Assembly (NCBI GenBank): GCA_011317545.1
Contig: WUJK01000005.1
Location: 1,550,001 to 1,614,000, forward strand
Reading direction: 5' to 3'
DNA: 64,000 nt
From: Coniella vitis
Taxonomy: Eukaryota; Ascomycota; Sordariomycetes; Diaporthales; Schizoparmaceae
The translations under genes were made by a program, and so were the position numbers. This document shows positions 33,267 to 45,694 of the stretch, piece by piece (the stretch's first letter is position 1; every line of letters begins with the position of its first letter). The notes below the pieces were generated by a model. The model saw only the letters and a list, made by a program, of their open reading frames with translations. It was not told the origin of the DNA and did no database searches.

Positions 33267-35161
33267 ATGGTCGTCCAGCAGCATGTCCTCAACTGGCTAT
33301 ATAGCGTCCTGACCAGCGTGCGTGGGCCTCTCTGCCCGCAGCCTTGCCGTGTTGCCTTGCCCTGTTGACTGACTTGCCCTCGACTTCTTCTGGCTTTAGG
33401 AATACCGCGACGTCAACCGCACGTACAACGATGTAGCACAAGCGCTTTCCCGCTACGCGACCTTGTCCCCTAGGACCGACGTTCACAGTACGCACCCAGC
33501 TCTGCAGTGGCTGTTCTTGTCCGGTTGCCTGGGCTAATCTCGTGCGCCGTGCACAGCATTTCCTAATGGCTCCTCTGCCCTGCTCCTTCATCTGTCGGGC
33601 ACGATACCGGTGCTGTTCCGAGGCACGACGTACCGCTTTCCTATATCGCTCTGGGTCCCTCACGCATATCCGCGAGAGCCGCCTCTGGTCTATGTGACTC
33701 CGACAGAGACCATGATGGTTCGCCCCGGGCAGCACGTCGATCCGCAGGGACAGGTCTACCATCCCTATCTCGTTGGCTGGGCTAGCTTCTGGGACGTGAG
33801 TCTGCCTCTTTTGGCTCCCGGACCATGATTTGGAGCCATTGCTGACCAGGCACCTGTGACAGAAATCCAACATCGTTGACTTCCTAGCCATCCTACAAGA
33901 CGTCTTCGCCAAAGAACCACCAGTTGTTGCAAGGGCACAAGCACAACCACCACCCGCCGCTGCCCAAGCCAGGCCAGCACATCACACACCCACTCCTCCG
34001 CCTGTGCCCCCCCTACCACAGGAACTGTCTGCCAGGCCGCCCAGCTCGGTCCACTCTACGCCAGCACCCAGTGGCCAACCTCAGCCACCGCCTCCACCAC
34101 CCAAACCATACCAGCAGCAGCCCCCGAGACCAGATGGCGCCCCTCCACTGCCAGATCCGTCGTCTGGTGGTGGACAGCCCTATAGAGCTGGCGTACATTC
34201 GCCCCTATACGCACAGTCGACTCAAAATAACCGTCTATCGAGATACGACAGCGCACCGCCTCTGCCTCCTCAGGTCCAAGAAGCCCCATCTCAACCTGCG
34301 CAGCAGCAGGCCTATTCACCGGTCGCACCTCACTCGCGGCAGTCTTTTTACCAAGCAACAACAGCTGTTCAAAACTCATATCATTCAGGGACACCACAGA
34401 CTCCCATCTCACCAGCCGAATCTCACCGCGTATCTAGCTTCCCGGTCGAGGCTCACGCTCATCACCAGCAACAACACCCACCACAGCAAGCATCCAGCCA
34501 ACAGCTGCCACCACCGCAACAGCAAGGGGGATACCATCCCCAATGGCAGACAGCACCCCCACAACAGCCAAGGCAAAAGGCACCTCCACCACCCGACCTC
34601 ATGGACGAACCTCTGACCTTGAGTATACCTCCGCCATCAACTGTTCGCGCGCCGCCTATACCACCCAACCCCGAAAAGGATGCTCTGCTCCATCAGCTCG
34701 CCAGCACGCTGTACCAGATGCGCGCGCAGGTTCGCGAACAGAACGACTCACGTTTGCACGGTCTGCAGGCTCAGCGGACGGCGATGCTGAACGCCATGAG
34801 CACCATGCAGTCTGAAATAGGCTCTTTGACCCAGCTGTCCAACCTGTTACAGAACAACACGACCATCTTGCGCGACACGATGCGGCGTGCTGACGAAGTG
34901 GTACAACGCAGTGCGACCTTGCCAGCGCCGGACATTGACCAGCTGCTAGTAGCGCCGACGGTGGTTGCCAACCAGCTGTATGAGCTCATCGCCGAGGAAC
35001 GAGCCTTGGCAGACGCCATATTTGTCCTCGGCCGCTCGGTGGAAAGAGGCAGAGTGGCGCCTGCAGTCTTTGCCAAGACGACTCGGTCTCTGGCTCGCGA
35101 ATGGTACCTCAAGAAGGCATTGGTGAGAAAGATTGGCAGGGGCATGGGGTTAGCTGTCTAG
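33267..35161 (+). CDS. VPS23: ESCRT-I subunit VPS23 (TSG101 homologue)
   Basis: Four exons: 33267-33317, 33400-33487, 33557-33795 and 33863-35161 (558 aa). The N-terminal UEV domain (about residues 1-150) reads MVVQQHVLNWLYSVLTSEYR.. TFPNGSSALLLHLSGTIPVLFRGTTY.. HPYLVGWASFWDKSNIVDFL. UEV domains resemble E2 enzymes without the catalytic Cys and bind ubiquitin and PT/SAP peptides. A long Pro/Gln-rich linker follows, then a coiled coil (LLHQLASTLYQMRAQVREQN onward, to TTILRDTMRRADEVV). The C-terminal steadiness box is DQLLVAPTVVANQLYELIAE to LVRKIGRGMGLAV. The protein sorts ubiquitinated cargo into multivesicular bodies and also acts in fungal ambient-pH (Pal/Rim) signalling in known species. 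All splice junctions are in phase. Confidence 0.96.
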
Positions 35162-35740
35162 AGGGACGGAGAGGGAAAAATAGACGGCGTTGATGATAAC
35201 GAGGACCACGGCTTTGTGATGGTATCGTATCGGTCGGCACATTTCTTTTTCTTTTTCGATTTCATCCTCTGATTATCATCAATACTCTTTATCGCTTCTA
35301 CAAGGCGCTTCTGCAGCGTTGGGCAGCCCAGGAAGATGAGGCAGCGTGATCGGACAGGGGTAACGAGGAGGAGGCCTTTGAGGAAGGGGATGGAAGAAAA
35401 GAGAGCGGAGAAGAAGAGTATATATCCTTTGACAGGGGTGATGAAGCGCCGGAAGACCTTTTCCTCTCTCATCCAAAGACAAATGGGGCTTTGTGATGAG
35501 AGCCTCACGCGTGGCAGGCTGAAGAGAAATCTCACGAGGCTCTTTTTTTTGGCGATGGAATTTGATGCCGCCAGAATACTTCAATCATGAACAATTCATT
35601 CAATTCAACAATTCAAAACACTGAACAGTCACGGCAGGTTCTGGATTCGAATAATAATAAGAGACTTGCTAGCACTTGAATCGACTGGCCTCTTTGTCTT
35701 TATCCCCTTCCAAAACGAGAACCACAAGCGACACATAGTC
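35162..35740. other. Intergenic gap between convergent genes
   Basis: About 580 nt between the VPS23 and GH43 stop codons. It holds 3' untranslated sequence only, as far as can be seen. Confidence 0.6.
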
Positions 35741-37409
35741 TCAAGACAACGGCACCATGATGCGGTCAATATCAGGCCCATACGTCCCATCCGTCTGCGT
35801 AATGACAATCGTATTCGCCGTCCCAGCCGTCAGCCCACAGGTAATCACACTGCTGCCCGGCGTATACCCATTCGTCGTAGGCAGGAAGGCAATGTTCTGC
35901 TCCACCCCGTTGCAGCTCACATTGGCAAAGCGCGACGTGCCGTCCCCATTCTCGTACTTGAGCCGGATGGTCGTCTTGGTGGTGGCGTCGCTCTGCACCT
36001 TGGAAAAGGTCACGGTCCCCGACGACGGCCCGCCGATATACCCCGCCGCTTCGGTGCCACTGCACCCACTGCAGCTCACGACCGTCGCGCCGTCGGCCAG
36101 CGTCGCGTTCTCCCCCTCGGGCCACGTCTCGCTCGGCCCGGCCGTCCAGTTGCCGCCCGTGGCCACGTTGGGGATCCAGTTCACCTGGTTCGCCATCGTG
36201 ACGGTGGTGCCCGAAAAGGTAAGCGGCAGCCAGACGTACGTCGACGCGGCGAGATCGGTGCTCACCCAGCGGTCACCCAGGTACATGGTTAACTCAGTCG
36301 ACACAGGGAGGATGTAGTTTGTCTGGGACTCGTACGTGTCGGAGCCGACAGTGGCAAAGGTCGTCCAGGAGGACCACGGGCCCGAGAGATTGGTCGCGTA
36401 GACGTATTCGTTGTCGTTGGCGGCCCAGCCGGACAGGTGCGAGGCAAAGAGGAAGTAGTACCCGTTGCGTTTCACAATCGCGGGCGCTTCGTAGTCGGCA
36501 AAGAGGTATACGGCGGCCGAGACGTTGAGGTAGTCTGAGGTGAGGCTGTCGATGCGGAGGCCGTTGGCGCGCTGTGGGTGTTGAGTGATGGAATGAGTGG
36601 ACGAAGCAGAGACCCATCGAGCAAGGAAGGAACAGAATAGAAGCAGTCATGGGCTGGAAGAGAAGAGGAAAATAGGCCAACTCACATCCTCCGTCAACAA
36701 GTACGCACTCCCATCATCGTCCTGGAATAAGCCAATATCCCGGCTCTGGTGCCCCAACGGCTGCCAACTGCCCAAGTAGTCATACTTGCCACATATCGTA
36801 TCCCCCGTCGCGACGCCCACTTTGGCCTCGGCGTACGAGCTATCGTCGATGTGCAGCCACAGCACATACTTTTTGGTCGACGAGTTGTAAATCACCTTGG
36901 GCCGCTCCACGACACGCTCTGGGCCGAGGTCGCCCGCCGTGGCCGTCTGGGAGAGCAGCGCGCCCACGTACGTCCATGAGACCAGGTCGGTCGATGAGTA
37001 GCAGTTGATGTTTTGAAAGGCGCTCCCGTTGGTGTGGTCCTCGCCGATGATGTAGTAGACGCCGTTTTCGACAAAGACGCCTGCGCCGTGGGCTTGGACG
37101 TGGACGCCTGTGTTGGTCTGTTTTGGGGGTTGTGCGTTAGCCATGGAGACCAGTACTCGTAGGGGTCATATCGGCTGTGTATTGCTTGACTTGTCTGGAA
37201 TCAATCAACAAGCAGCACTAGCCCACTTGATTGCTGCTCCCTCTCAGACTGTTGGGCCCATATGATGGGACATGAAACACCTCTGGAGGAAACAAGAAGG
37301 ATAGGATATGGCTTACCCCCGTCCAGGTTGCTCCAGGAACGATTTGCAACGAGGCATGAGCTATGCTCGCCGAGAGCAGCAGCCAGGCTGAGTGAAAGAG
37401 GCTCAACAT
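35741..37409 (-). CDS. Secreted GH43 galactan 1,3-beta-galactosidase-like enzyme with CBM35
   Basis: Three exons: 37409-37317, 37117-36686 and 36571-35741 (451 aa). A signal peptide is clear (MLSLFHSAWLLLSASIAHA, then SLQIVPGATWTG). The five-bladed GH43 catalytic domain covers about residues 20-310, with HVQAHGAGVFVENGVYYIIG, VVERPKVIYNSSTKKYVLWLHID, GLFQDDDGSAYLLTED and DYEAPAIVKRNGYYFLFAS. The glutamates in ERPKV and YEAPA correspond to acidic active-site residues of this subfamily. Residues about 318-451 form a CBM35-like carbohydrate-binding module (GATVVSCSGCSGTEAAGYIGG.. IDRIMVPLS). The size and order match fungal exo-beta-1,3-galactanases acting on arabinogalactan side chains. Substrate assignment is by similarity only. 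It is convergent with VPS23. Confidence 0.9.
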
Positions 37410-38980
37410 GGTGGTCCGGTGGAGAGCACTACAGCAGGCGGTTGACACGAATCCACTCCTCTGCTTCAGTGGGATGAATCAAAAGAACCCTCTCCTGAAG
37501 CTGAGCCATGAGGGTCTAATATGTACTCCTGGCTTTTGCCTCCTGTCACATCACATCACATCACACTGCCCATCATGCCGAAGCTAGAGTTTGGAGGACA
37601 GACAAAACCTTGGTTGAGCCCTCTTCTCCAAATGCGACGTTTGCCTGGCTCCGGCAGCCCCGAAGACCAGGCTTCGTGGTTGCGGAGTACAAGCCGCCGA
37701 ATCGCGGATGTGGAAGTTCAAGTGGACGTAGACGCACCTCGTACGCGAAGATACAAAAGCCCACCCACGGGTCGGTCGCTGGAGGTGGACCGCGTGACTG
37801 CAAAAATCCGGGGTACATACCTGGCTGATGTCCCCGGCTGGTGTGGAGAGATCCGAGTGAAGCGCCAGAGTTGGCCAACGCTTCGCTCGGGTTAATGCTA
37901 CTGCATCAGGACGTCGATCCCACCCAGAGGTGCGGATCTGCTACCCCAAGGTTGCATCAATGCCAGCCAATCTTGCCAGCACTGCTAGGCTAGGAGCCTG
38001 AGAGGCTGGCATTCAGTAAGCGTGCCAGTAACGTCCGTTTTGTGACGCAAGCGAACTTTGCCAAAACAGCCCTGGGACATCTCTCTCGGCATGTGCTCCT
38101 CGTGACAAGAAGCCGCCAAAAAGCATTTGTGGGGAATCATACTACAATGAATGCCAGGCAGAACTCAACAAACACAGTGTATCTGGCAGTGAGGTGAACT
38201 CCACACGCGCCAACCTAGGCATAAGCTCGGTATAGCACCACAGATCCAAATGTGAATCCACCAAAGAAGGAATACCAGTGAACAGTCCCTGCTTGTATTC
38301 ACCACCCTCGCTATGCCGCAACCCTCGAGAGACCCAAGACGCCAGTCGTTGGAATAACGCCACAATTCCCTTCCGTACTCCTGCTGACGCACGCAAATGC
38401 AAACACTGCTGTCCTTGTGCCAAAGAAAACCGCCTTCCATCAGGTCGGACGACGCATTGACCTTCATATTGACATCCAAAAGCCCACTTTGAGGGATTTC
38501 ACCTCAGCTTCATCAACTCACACTTTGGCATTTGCTGGCAAATGCAAATCTGGAGTCACTCATATGAACATGGAGAGGAAGTGTCCGATAATATCAAAAA
38601 ATCAAAGATAAAAAATAAAATAAAAAAACTTCTGAGCTGTTGTCTGGTTAAGAGCAGACTCTGCTCTCGCATAATGAACTTTTGGGCTCGTTGCAGTGCT
38701 CTTGAAGCGCCAGATGGCTGGCGTGCATGAATTGTAAAGTCAAAATCATTAGATTATATAAGTCAAACCATTTTCTGTGGTGCTGTTTCGATTTTCTTTT
38801 GGTCATCCCTTGCTTGAGGGTGCTGTCATCCAGCTCATTGCTGTATGAGGTAAATGCAATAGCTTATGTACTCGGTTTGAAGGAAAGATTGTGGCGCCAC
38901 TATTTTGCCAGAGCGTATTGCGAATGGTTTTCTGGGTATCAAGAAGAACAACGTGGCCGGCACCCATTGCTGCTGAACAT
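37410..38980. other. Intergenic stretch
   Basis: About 1.6 kb with no supported gene. It should contain the GH43 promoter and the 3' end of the caspase-like gene. An open frame on the plus strand (37521-37895) has no recognisable features. Confidence 0.5.
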
Positions 38981-41942
38981 CTAGTCAGCTGTATCCAAGC
39001 GATCATGGCCTGCTGCAGTCGATGTGGCAACGACAATAGAGTCAGGATCTTCGCCCTCGGCCCGGACCTCTATCTGATTTGGTATTTGAGTGGGTGTCTG
39101 TTCCTTCGGGTTGAGGCTGACACTAACGTTGCGGCTCGTGTTGCTGCTCGCATCGGCTTCGCTTTTGCTGTCTTCAGAACTAGAATCGTCTGCCCTGTCA
39201 TCAGGTTTGGGCACCAGCCTCGGCAGCTTTGGTCCGTCCGATACGAAAGAGCTGTTCATGGTGGAATCACGACGTATCGTAAATGCGTTCGTGTCTTCTT
39301 GCGATGCAAAACGATACTCATCGCCCTTGACCCTTTCGATGATACCTTCGTCGAGCGCCCACTTGGCTAGCAGGCGGTCAACGCCGATTTTGAGCCCGTC
39401 ACCCTTTTCCATATGGCGCCCGACATGCTCGGTCCATTCATCCCAAGCAATGTTGCCCTCGAATTCTTTCAAACAGTCGGGCTTGGGACATGCTACGTGC
39501 TGTGGGGGCTCGCGACGCGTGACAAGACATGAAACTTGCATCTCCTTGACGTGGGAATCCCAGTCTGCCTGGAGCTTGCTGTCCCCTTTGGTGAGGGCCT
39601 TCTTTATGGCAAACGGAGCGTGCATGCGTCGCAGATGTTGCGTAAAGAGATCCTTGCGGTTGAATTCGTTTCCCTTGCCTTCGACCGCGCTAGACGGACA
39701 CTGCGAACAGCGGAAATACTGTAGACAGAGGTGCTGGGATGAAATATGGCGTTTCCACTCATTCTTGGACCCAAAAGTGCTAGTGCACCCAGAAAAAGAA
39801 AAGGCGCAAGGAAAGGGCCGCGTATGCGCAGCAGCAACGTGCTTACGCAGTGACGACGAGTCTTTGAAGGGCGCATGGCTGCATAGCGTACACCGAGTGT
39901 CGTACTTGGGCTGAGCTTTAGCCAGAGGCTTCCGCGCCGGCGGCAAAGACGTGCTTATGGTTTCCACGGCGTGACTGGTCTCGTTAGACGATGGTGACCG
40001 ACCTGACCTGGTGTCTGACAGACCGCCAGCGCTTACGGCGCTGTCGCTGGTGTGTCGTACATGGCTCAAAGCTTTCAATTGCTCGGCCGCCTCTTTCATC
40101 TCTGCGCTATCAACGTCGTGTCTTAAGCTAGACCCCGGTGGGATTGCGGTTGACAATGGGGCCGAGTTGGGAAGGGGGTTTCGCGCAGGTGGCTCCTGGC
40201 GGACTGACTGCGTCGAGTAAGAAGATGCTTGCGGCGCAATCGCCTCATGACGACGTTTATTATAGTGACCGTTTGCCGCAGGAATACCCGCTTCCATATT
40301 CCCACGGCCATCGTGTGAAGGCTTCTGTTGAGCGACAATGGTCGAGGTGTCAATTGAAGCGCGGGGCGGCGGCGTTGACTGTACAAGGCCCTTGTACAGT
40401 TCAATCATATTGTGGGAATTAATGTAACCGAGAAAACAGCAAACTTTGTCGTGCTGGACCACGTTCCAGACGGATAAAGGCATGGAAACGAGTAGCATGG
40501 TGGGCGGCCCAAGAAACATGCCTTCGACAGAGATCTTCTTGGCAAGAGGAGGTGAATTTTGAAGCCACTGGTTATAAGAGACCATGTCTGCGCTGGCATC
40601 ACCAACAAAGGTCGTACACACCAGAACTCTGGCCTCGTCAAACGTCAGGTCAGGCACTGGTCCAGAAACGAATGGGATGCCCTGACTTGCAGCCTGGGCG
40701 CTGTTGCCGTACGAGTCTTGTGCCGATGGCGGCGGTGTCTGCGGCAGTGGGCTGAGGGCGATGTGCTCAGTCTTCCCAGGTGTCAAGGTGAAAAAAGTCG
40801 GACTTCTTTCGGCTGAGGGGTGAGTCTTGGATGTGCCGCCATTGAGTGCTCGAGAAGGAATGTCACGCTGCCTTAAGCGCATGATTTCGTCATACAGACG
40901 CTGAACGGTGTATGGGCGGCCAAAACTGCTGAGGTTGAAGAGAGCCTCTGCCAGGTAGGATGTGAAGGAAGTGGAGGCGTGTTCTAGAGGCTGTTGGCCT
41001 GGACTGTAGGCGGCAATGGCTTGCTTGGTACCGTGACTGCCGGCATGCGGAGAGTCGTGGACCGCACACGTGTCGAGGAGGAGCAGGATGTCGGACTGGG
41101 CATCCTCAAACAGACAGCGTACACCACCCCATTTGAGCCGACTGGCGTCCTCGCGTGGATTGCTAAAACACTGTCAGCGTGATAGTCGTGTCTATGTGCT
41201 CGTGCAAGCGGCAGCTTACCTTGCCCAGTAAACTTCCTTGTCAGGTCCAAGGTAACTGTGGCCGGCGTAGTAAATAATCAAGAGGTGGTCATTACGCGCC
41301 TCAATGAAGGAAGCCATCTGCAAGCTCAGCTTGATGCTTGGGTTGGCGCATGTCGGTATGGCCCATTTGTCGGTGTGGTAGTGGTATTTTTCGCGAAACA
41401 CATTCTCCAGACAGACGAGATCGCGTTCTGTGGCTATATCGTCCTCCCAGCGCAGCAGTAGCACCGAGGCGTTCTTGTAGGGTGGCCGGCGCTGCATCTT
41501 GCCGTAGATGTACATGGCGGCATCCTGGAGATGCCTGGCAAAGGATTCAAACTCATGTCGCTCGGGAGGGGGCGCTTCCTGGCTGGTGTAGTGTGGACGG
41601 GTCTAGATTAGGAGCGGAGGACGTCAACTATCACGCATTCGTGGAGCAGAAAGGTGCTAGACTGGAGGCACGAACCTGCTCGGGGGGATATTGGCCTTGC
41701 TGGGACGTTGCGGCAGAAGAGGATATGGCTGCCACAGGCACAACAGGGGCTATGGCTGCTGCTGCTGTGGTGGAAGAAGTCTGTGGGGCAACTGCAGCAA
41801 CAATTGTTGTCTTTGTAGTGCTGGGGGTTGCAGGAGGAGGTTGTGGTGGTTGTTGTGGCGGTTGTTGTTGTTGTTGTGGAGGAGGAGGATGAGGCTCCGC
41901 GACCTTTGGCGCAAGCCGCCGTCGCTTGTTGGGGGGGTCCAT
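38981..41942 (-). CDS. Caspase-like (peptidase C14-type) domain fused to C2H2 zinc fingers
   Basis: Three exons: 41942-41676, 41602-41220 and 41162-38981 (943 aa). Residues 1-89 are basic (NKRRRLAPK) then Pro/Gln/Thr/Ala-rich. A caspase-like fold follows (about residues 100-330). Its catalytic His is in LLIIYYAGHSYLG (His204) and its Cys in SDILLLLDTCAVHDS (Cys249), the His-Cys dyad of metacaspase and caspase proteins. A linker includes a Pro/Ser-rich part. Residues about 640-790 carry C2H2-type fingers: CTLCSHAPFKDSSSLRKHVAAAH, then CAFSFSGCTSTFGSKNEWKRHISSQH, then FRCSQCPSS..QHLRRMH, and a further CPKPDCLKEF..HVGRH. The Ser/Asp-rich C-terminus is probably disordered. The split codon at each junction keeps the frame. 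A role joining proteolysis or cell-death signalling to nucleic-acid binding is inference. Confidence 0.85.
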
Positions 41943-43144
41943 GTGTGCACGGCTGCTCAAAGGAAGCGACGAGATAACTGACGACACAGAGACTGCCTGA
42001 GAAGAAGAAGATTGTGGGAGTGCAGCAATAACAATGCCGATGCAAAGGAGATGGAGGGCTGCTGGGAGAAAACGCAGTGTTAGCAGCAGGTGTGCGGTGA
42101 GGAAACGGGAGGGGAGGGCGGCAGAACAAGGCTGCCCGCCTTGGGGAAGGGCTGTGGCCGCAAGAAAAGAACAGGCGCTGGGGAGAATCGGTAGCAGAGC
42201 TCGCAGGGCCTCGGAAGTAGCAGTGACTTTGTTGCTGTTAAGTGGGGCTTACATAGTACAGCAAGTCTGGATCAAGGGGCCCCTGAAGCCCTGGACTTGG
42301 GGGCTGCAGCTGGGGAACTGGTGCAGTGCAGCTGCCTCGCCTCGGCCCAATTGCTGAGTAAGTAACCTCACCAGAAAACACTATCTGGGAACATAAGTAG
42401 CTATTGCCAAAACAATCACACTTGCGAGCAGGCCGGCCCATCACAGCCTGTAGCAGCTGGTTATCACTCGAGTCACCTTTTCAGGAGGGCGATCGAGACT
42501 GCAGGCGATCGGCCGAGGCGCATATCTTGTGGTTCAGTCGTGGCATCGATGCGCTATGCAACCCCGCATCTTTCTACGGAGGTGATTATCGCATTGAGTA
42601 GCTTTGTTGATGGCATGTGGAAGGGGCTCGAGTAATTGAAAAGAAATCGACCATTCTATAAAACGACCGAAGCAGTGGAACCATCATAGAATATTAGCAG
42701 GCCACAGGATACCGACTACAACTATGCTCCAGACCAACAGCCGTGTGCCCAGACAGTCAGCAGGCCTGCACGGCAGGTAAAAGTGTTAGCGGCAAGGCAA
42801 GGCCAGCCCAGGTTCGCACCACCCAAAGAAGGCTGCTGGATGCCAAGTACCCTGTACTTTGAAGCTAGTACCCAATCACAGCACGTCTTTTGCACCCAGC
42901 CAATCCGAGGGCTGCCAGACCCTCCTGTCAGACCCACCACAGCAGCTGCTCCCCACCCGCAGGCCCACGGCTTCGAAGGGCCCCTCCTCTGCCTGAGCCA
43001 ATCACAGCCCTCCCAACTTCTGCCGGGCTGCAGACTGCAGTGACAGTGCAGTGGCCTCAATGGGCTCTGGGCTCTGGGCTCCCCAGGCTGCCTTAGCCTG
43101 TACGCTGCTCGTTGGGCATCTTGCCATGCCCGTTGCCCGCCGTC

Positions 43145-43193
43145 TAGCCTGTAGCCTGTAGCCTGTAGCCTCTAGCCTCTAGCCTCTAGCCTC
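43145..43193. repeat. 7-bp minisatellite (TAGCCTG)3(TAGCCTC)4
   Basis: Seven tandem 7-bp units, three ending in G and four in C, followed directly by a TACTATGT motif at 43194-43201. Confidence 0.95.
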
Positions 43194-45676
43194 TACTATG
43201 TACACAGGGCCACGTCAATCCCACAGCTAAACCCAGGACGGCTTCTTTGGCCCGGTGCGAAGTGCCCGCTTCCCAGACTCGCCCTTCTTGTTCTCTCTGT
43301 CTCCCCATCCTTCAATCGTCTGTGACAAGGCGGTTGCTAGCCTCTCAGCCACACCAGAAGGAGAGTTGCACAATACGGTGTTGAATTGACCTAGCAAAAA
43401 CGAGCCCACTCCTTCACGCGTCTCTTCTTTTCTTTTCTTCAGGCGGCTTCGATCAAAGCGGCAAGTGTCAGCCGTGGCCCGTACAAGCCCAATGGTCCCC
43501 CACCTGCCTACGTAGTACATGGTAAACAAAAAAAAAGCCAAGACATCCAGGCCTAAAACAAGGCCAGAAACGGCTGTGTGGGAGAAAGCGAACAGGGGGG
43601 CTGATGGTACTAAAAATACAGTACCACAGTACCACAGCACCCTCACTGACGTCCAGTGGCTGCCCAGCCCACCCACAGAAAACACAACGGCCCAGCCCGC
43701 CCTATAATTCTTCCAGCCTATCAGCCCATCAGCCCATCTGTGCCTTCCCCTCCACTACTATGTAGGTATGAAGGCGAACACGCAACGTACATGCTACCCA
43801 GTTGCTTTCGGGTCTTCACGCATTCTCGCAGCCGCCTTACGTTCTCTGGTCGTCTTCCTCCTCACTCGCTTATGCTGGCCCGCCAGTCCACTCGCACCCA
43901 CCACCTGCACGTTGCTGATTTAGTGGCCTCAGTCTTCCGCCCCAAAGACACGTACGCCATGGCGGCACACGGACTAGAGATTGGGAAGAGTGCTTCTTCG
44001 CACATTCAGACAGATGCTTACCATGTGCTTGCTTAGGCACACATGCATCGCGGCGGGACTCGACTAAGCTGGCCAGTGTGCTTGTGTTTACCCAGCGCCT
44101 CAAAACGACAAAAGGTCGTGTGTGACTGCTCGAGATTCACTTGCTGAGGCTCATCTGTTCTGTATGTTCTGCTATAAATCTGATTGTTCCTTTTCATGTT
44201 GGAGCGGTCACATCCTCGGCTCATGCTCTCTCTTTTCAACGCAAGGGAATGACACTGATGAGTGCTGTGGCCCCAGTCATCATCCCACGTACAGCGTGGC
44301 TACCAATTGGTGTTCATATAGGGAGATACTCCAGACAAGACTCCATGTAGCCGTGTAGATAGGGAGTAATAAGCGCAGTCCATGGTTTGGATGGATTCGA
44401 GGACATATGCTGTGGAAGCGAACAGTATCCTCTCTACGTGATGGGCAGCTCAGAAGTCTACAATGCCGACTGTATCTTGAACCCCATTCTCAAAAGTCCA
44501 CCAATAGTAGACATTCGGGCTCGACTTTCTAAGACTCTAGCCAGAACTCGTGGAGATTAGAGGGAAGAGCGAAGCATTATTATCAACAGACTCCTTAGTC
44601 TTGACGTTCCAGTCGTAGCAAAGATTCATACATTCCGCATCTCTGTCGTAAGCCTTTGGAGAGTTTGAAGCATCACCACCTCGCGAATGCCGTGAGAGGC
44701 ATATTTGAGAGTATTTTCCACATCCTAGTGCCTTGGATGGTCTCAGCCATGGCGGTGTTGAGATCCACTAGTCCGTCGATACGTCAATGTTAGACAACAG
44801 GCTTGGTTCATTGGAGCATTGCGGATGATGAACACCCCGATCCTCATGCCAGAATTTTGTTAGCATATAGCCTCAAAGTTTTGAGCAAAATCTTTCGCAG
44901 AACACTACAGGAACTTTTGCTGCCATGTGTGCCCTCAGAAAGAAGCAAACGGTCCTCCGGGGGGTTTAACCATACAAAATTCTATCGAGATCCTTGTTTT
45001 TCACTGCCCATGACCTTCGTGAACCAGATGCTCACCTGCTTTGAGTCTCCGGAATGAAAAGAGGGTGATTTCGCTCGCTTATCAAGAACGGTGGTGAGAA
45101 CATGAGGCCTAATCATCGCCGTTGCCTTGGTAAAAATAGCGCCCCAACACTTTTCTGCACACCATACTCGGATAAAAAGCAATGCGCAAGAGATGTGCTT
45201 GTTTGTACAGTCTTCTCATTTTATTAGACTCTTGTTTGGGGATTGGGCCACGTGTTTCAAAGCTCGCATCTTGGATAACCGCACATCCTATCAAGCGAGG
45301 GTTACCAATGGGCCTGCACCCTACATTCCGGTTTTGCGATGTTACTATCCACAACGTATGTAATATACATATCACATACTGCAGACTCGGTGGTTAGGCT
45401 CAGGAATGGATATAGTGCGTATTTCCTATTTATGTCTCTCTCTCTCTCGCAGAGACTCTACTAGCTCGTACAACTCAACACCGAGCGCAAGTATGCTTAG
45501 TAACCATGAACGACTGACACGGTGCATGTTCACTATACTACGCCCATGCTTAGCCTGAGATTGTCGTATGCAAAGTAGAAGATTATAAAAAAAACGTTTA
45601 CTAGAATAGCAATATGTGCTCCATATAAAAATAATCTGATATTGAAATGGTTATACATAGTACGTAGACTACTAAA

Positions 45677-45694
45677 GTATGTATGTATGTATGT
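45677..45694. repeat. (GTAT)n microsatellite
   Basis: Four and a half GTAT units, 15 nt after an ACATAGTA motif (45655-45662). Confidence 0.9.

Noticed and set aside
43145..43193. Telomere-like repeat
   Set aside because: The 7-bp unit TAGCCTG/C does not match the fungal TTAGGG repeat and lies between ordinary sequences.
43227..43685. 152-codon minus-strand frame with hydrophobic N-terminus
   Set aside because: No family similarity, low-complexity surroundings and a dispersed-motif-like sequence inside; probably chance.
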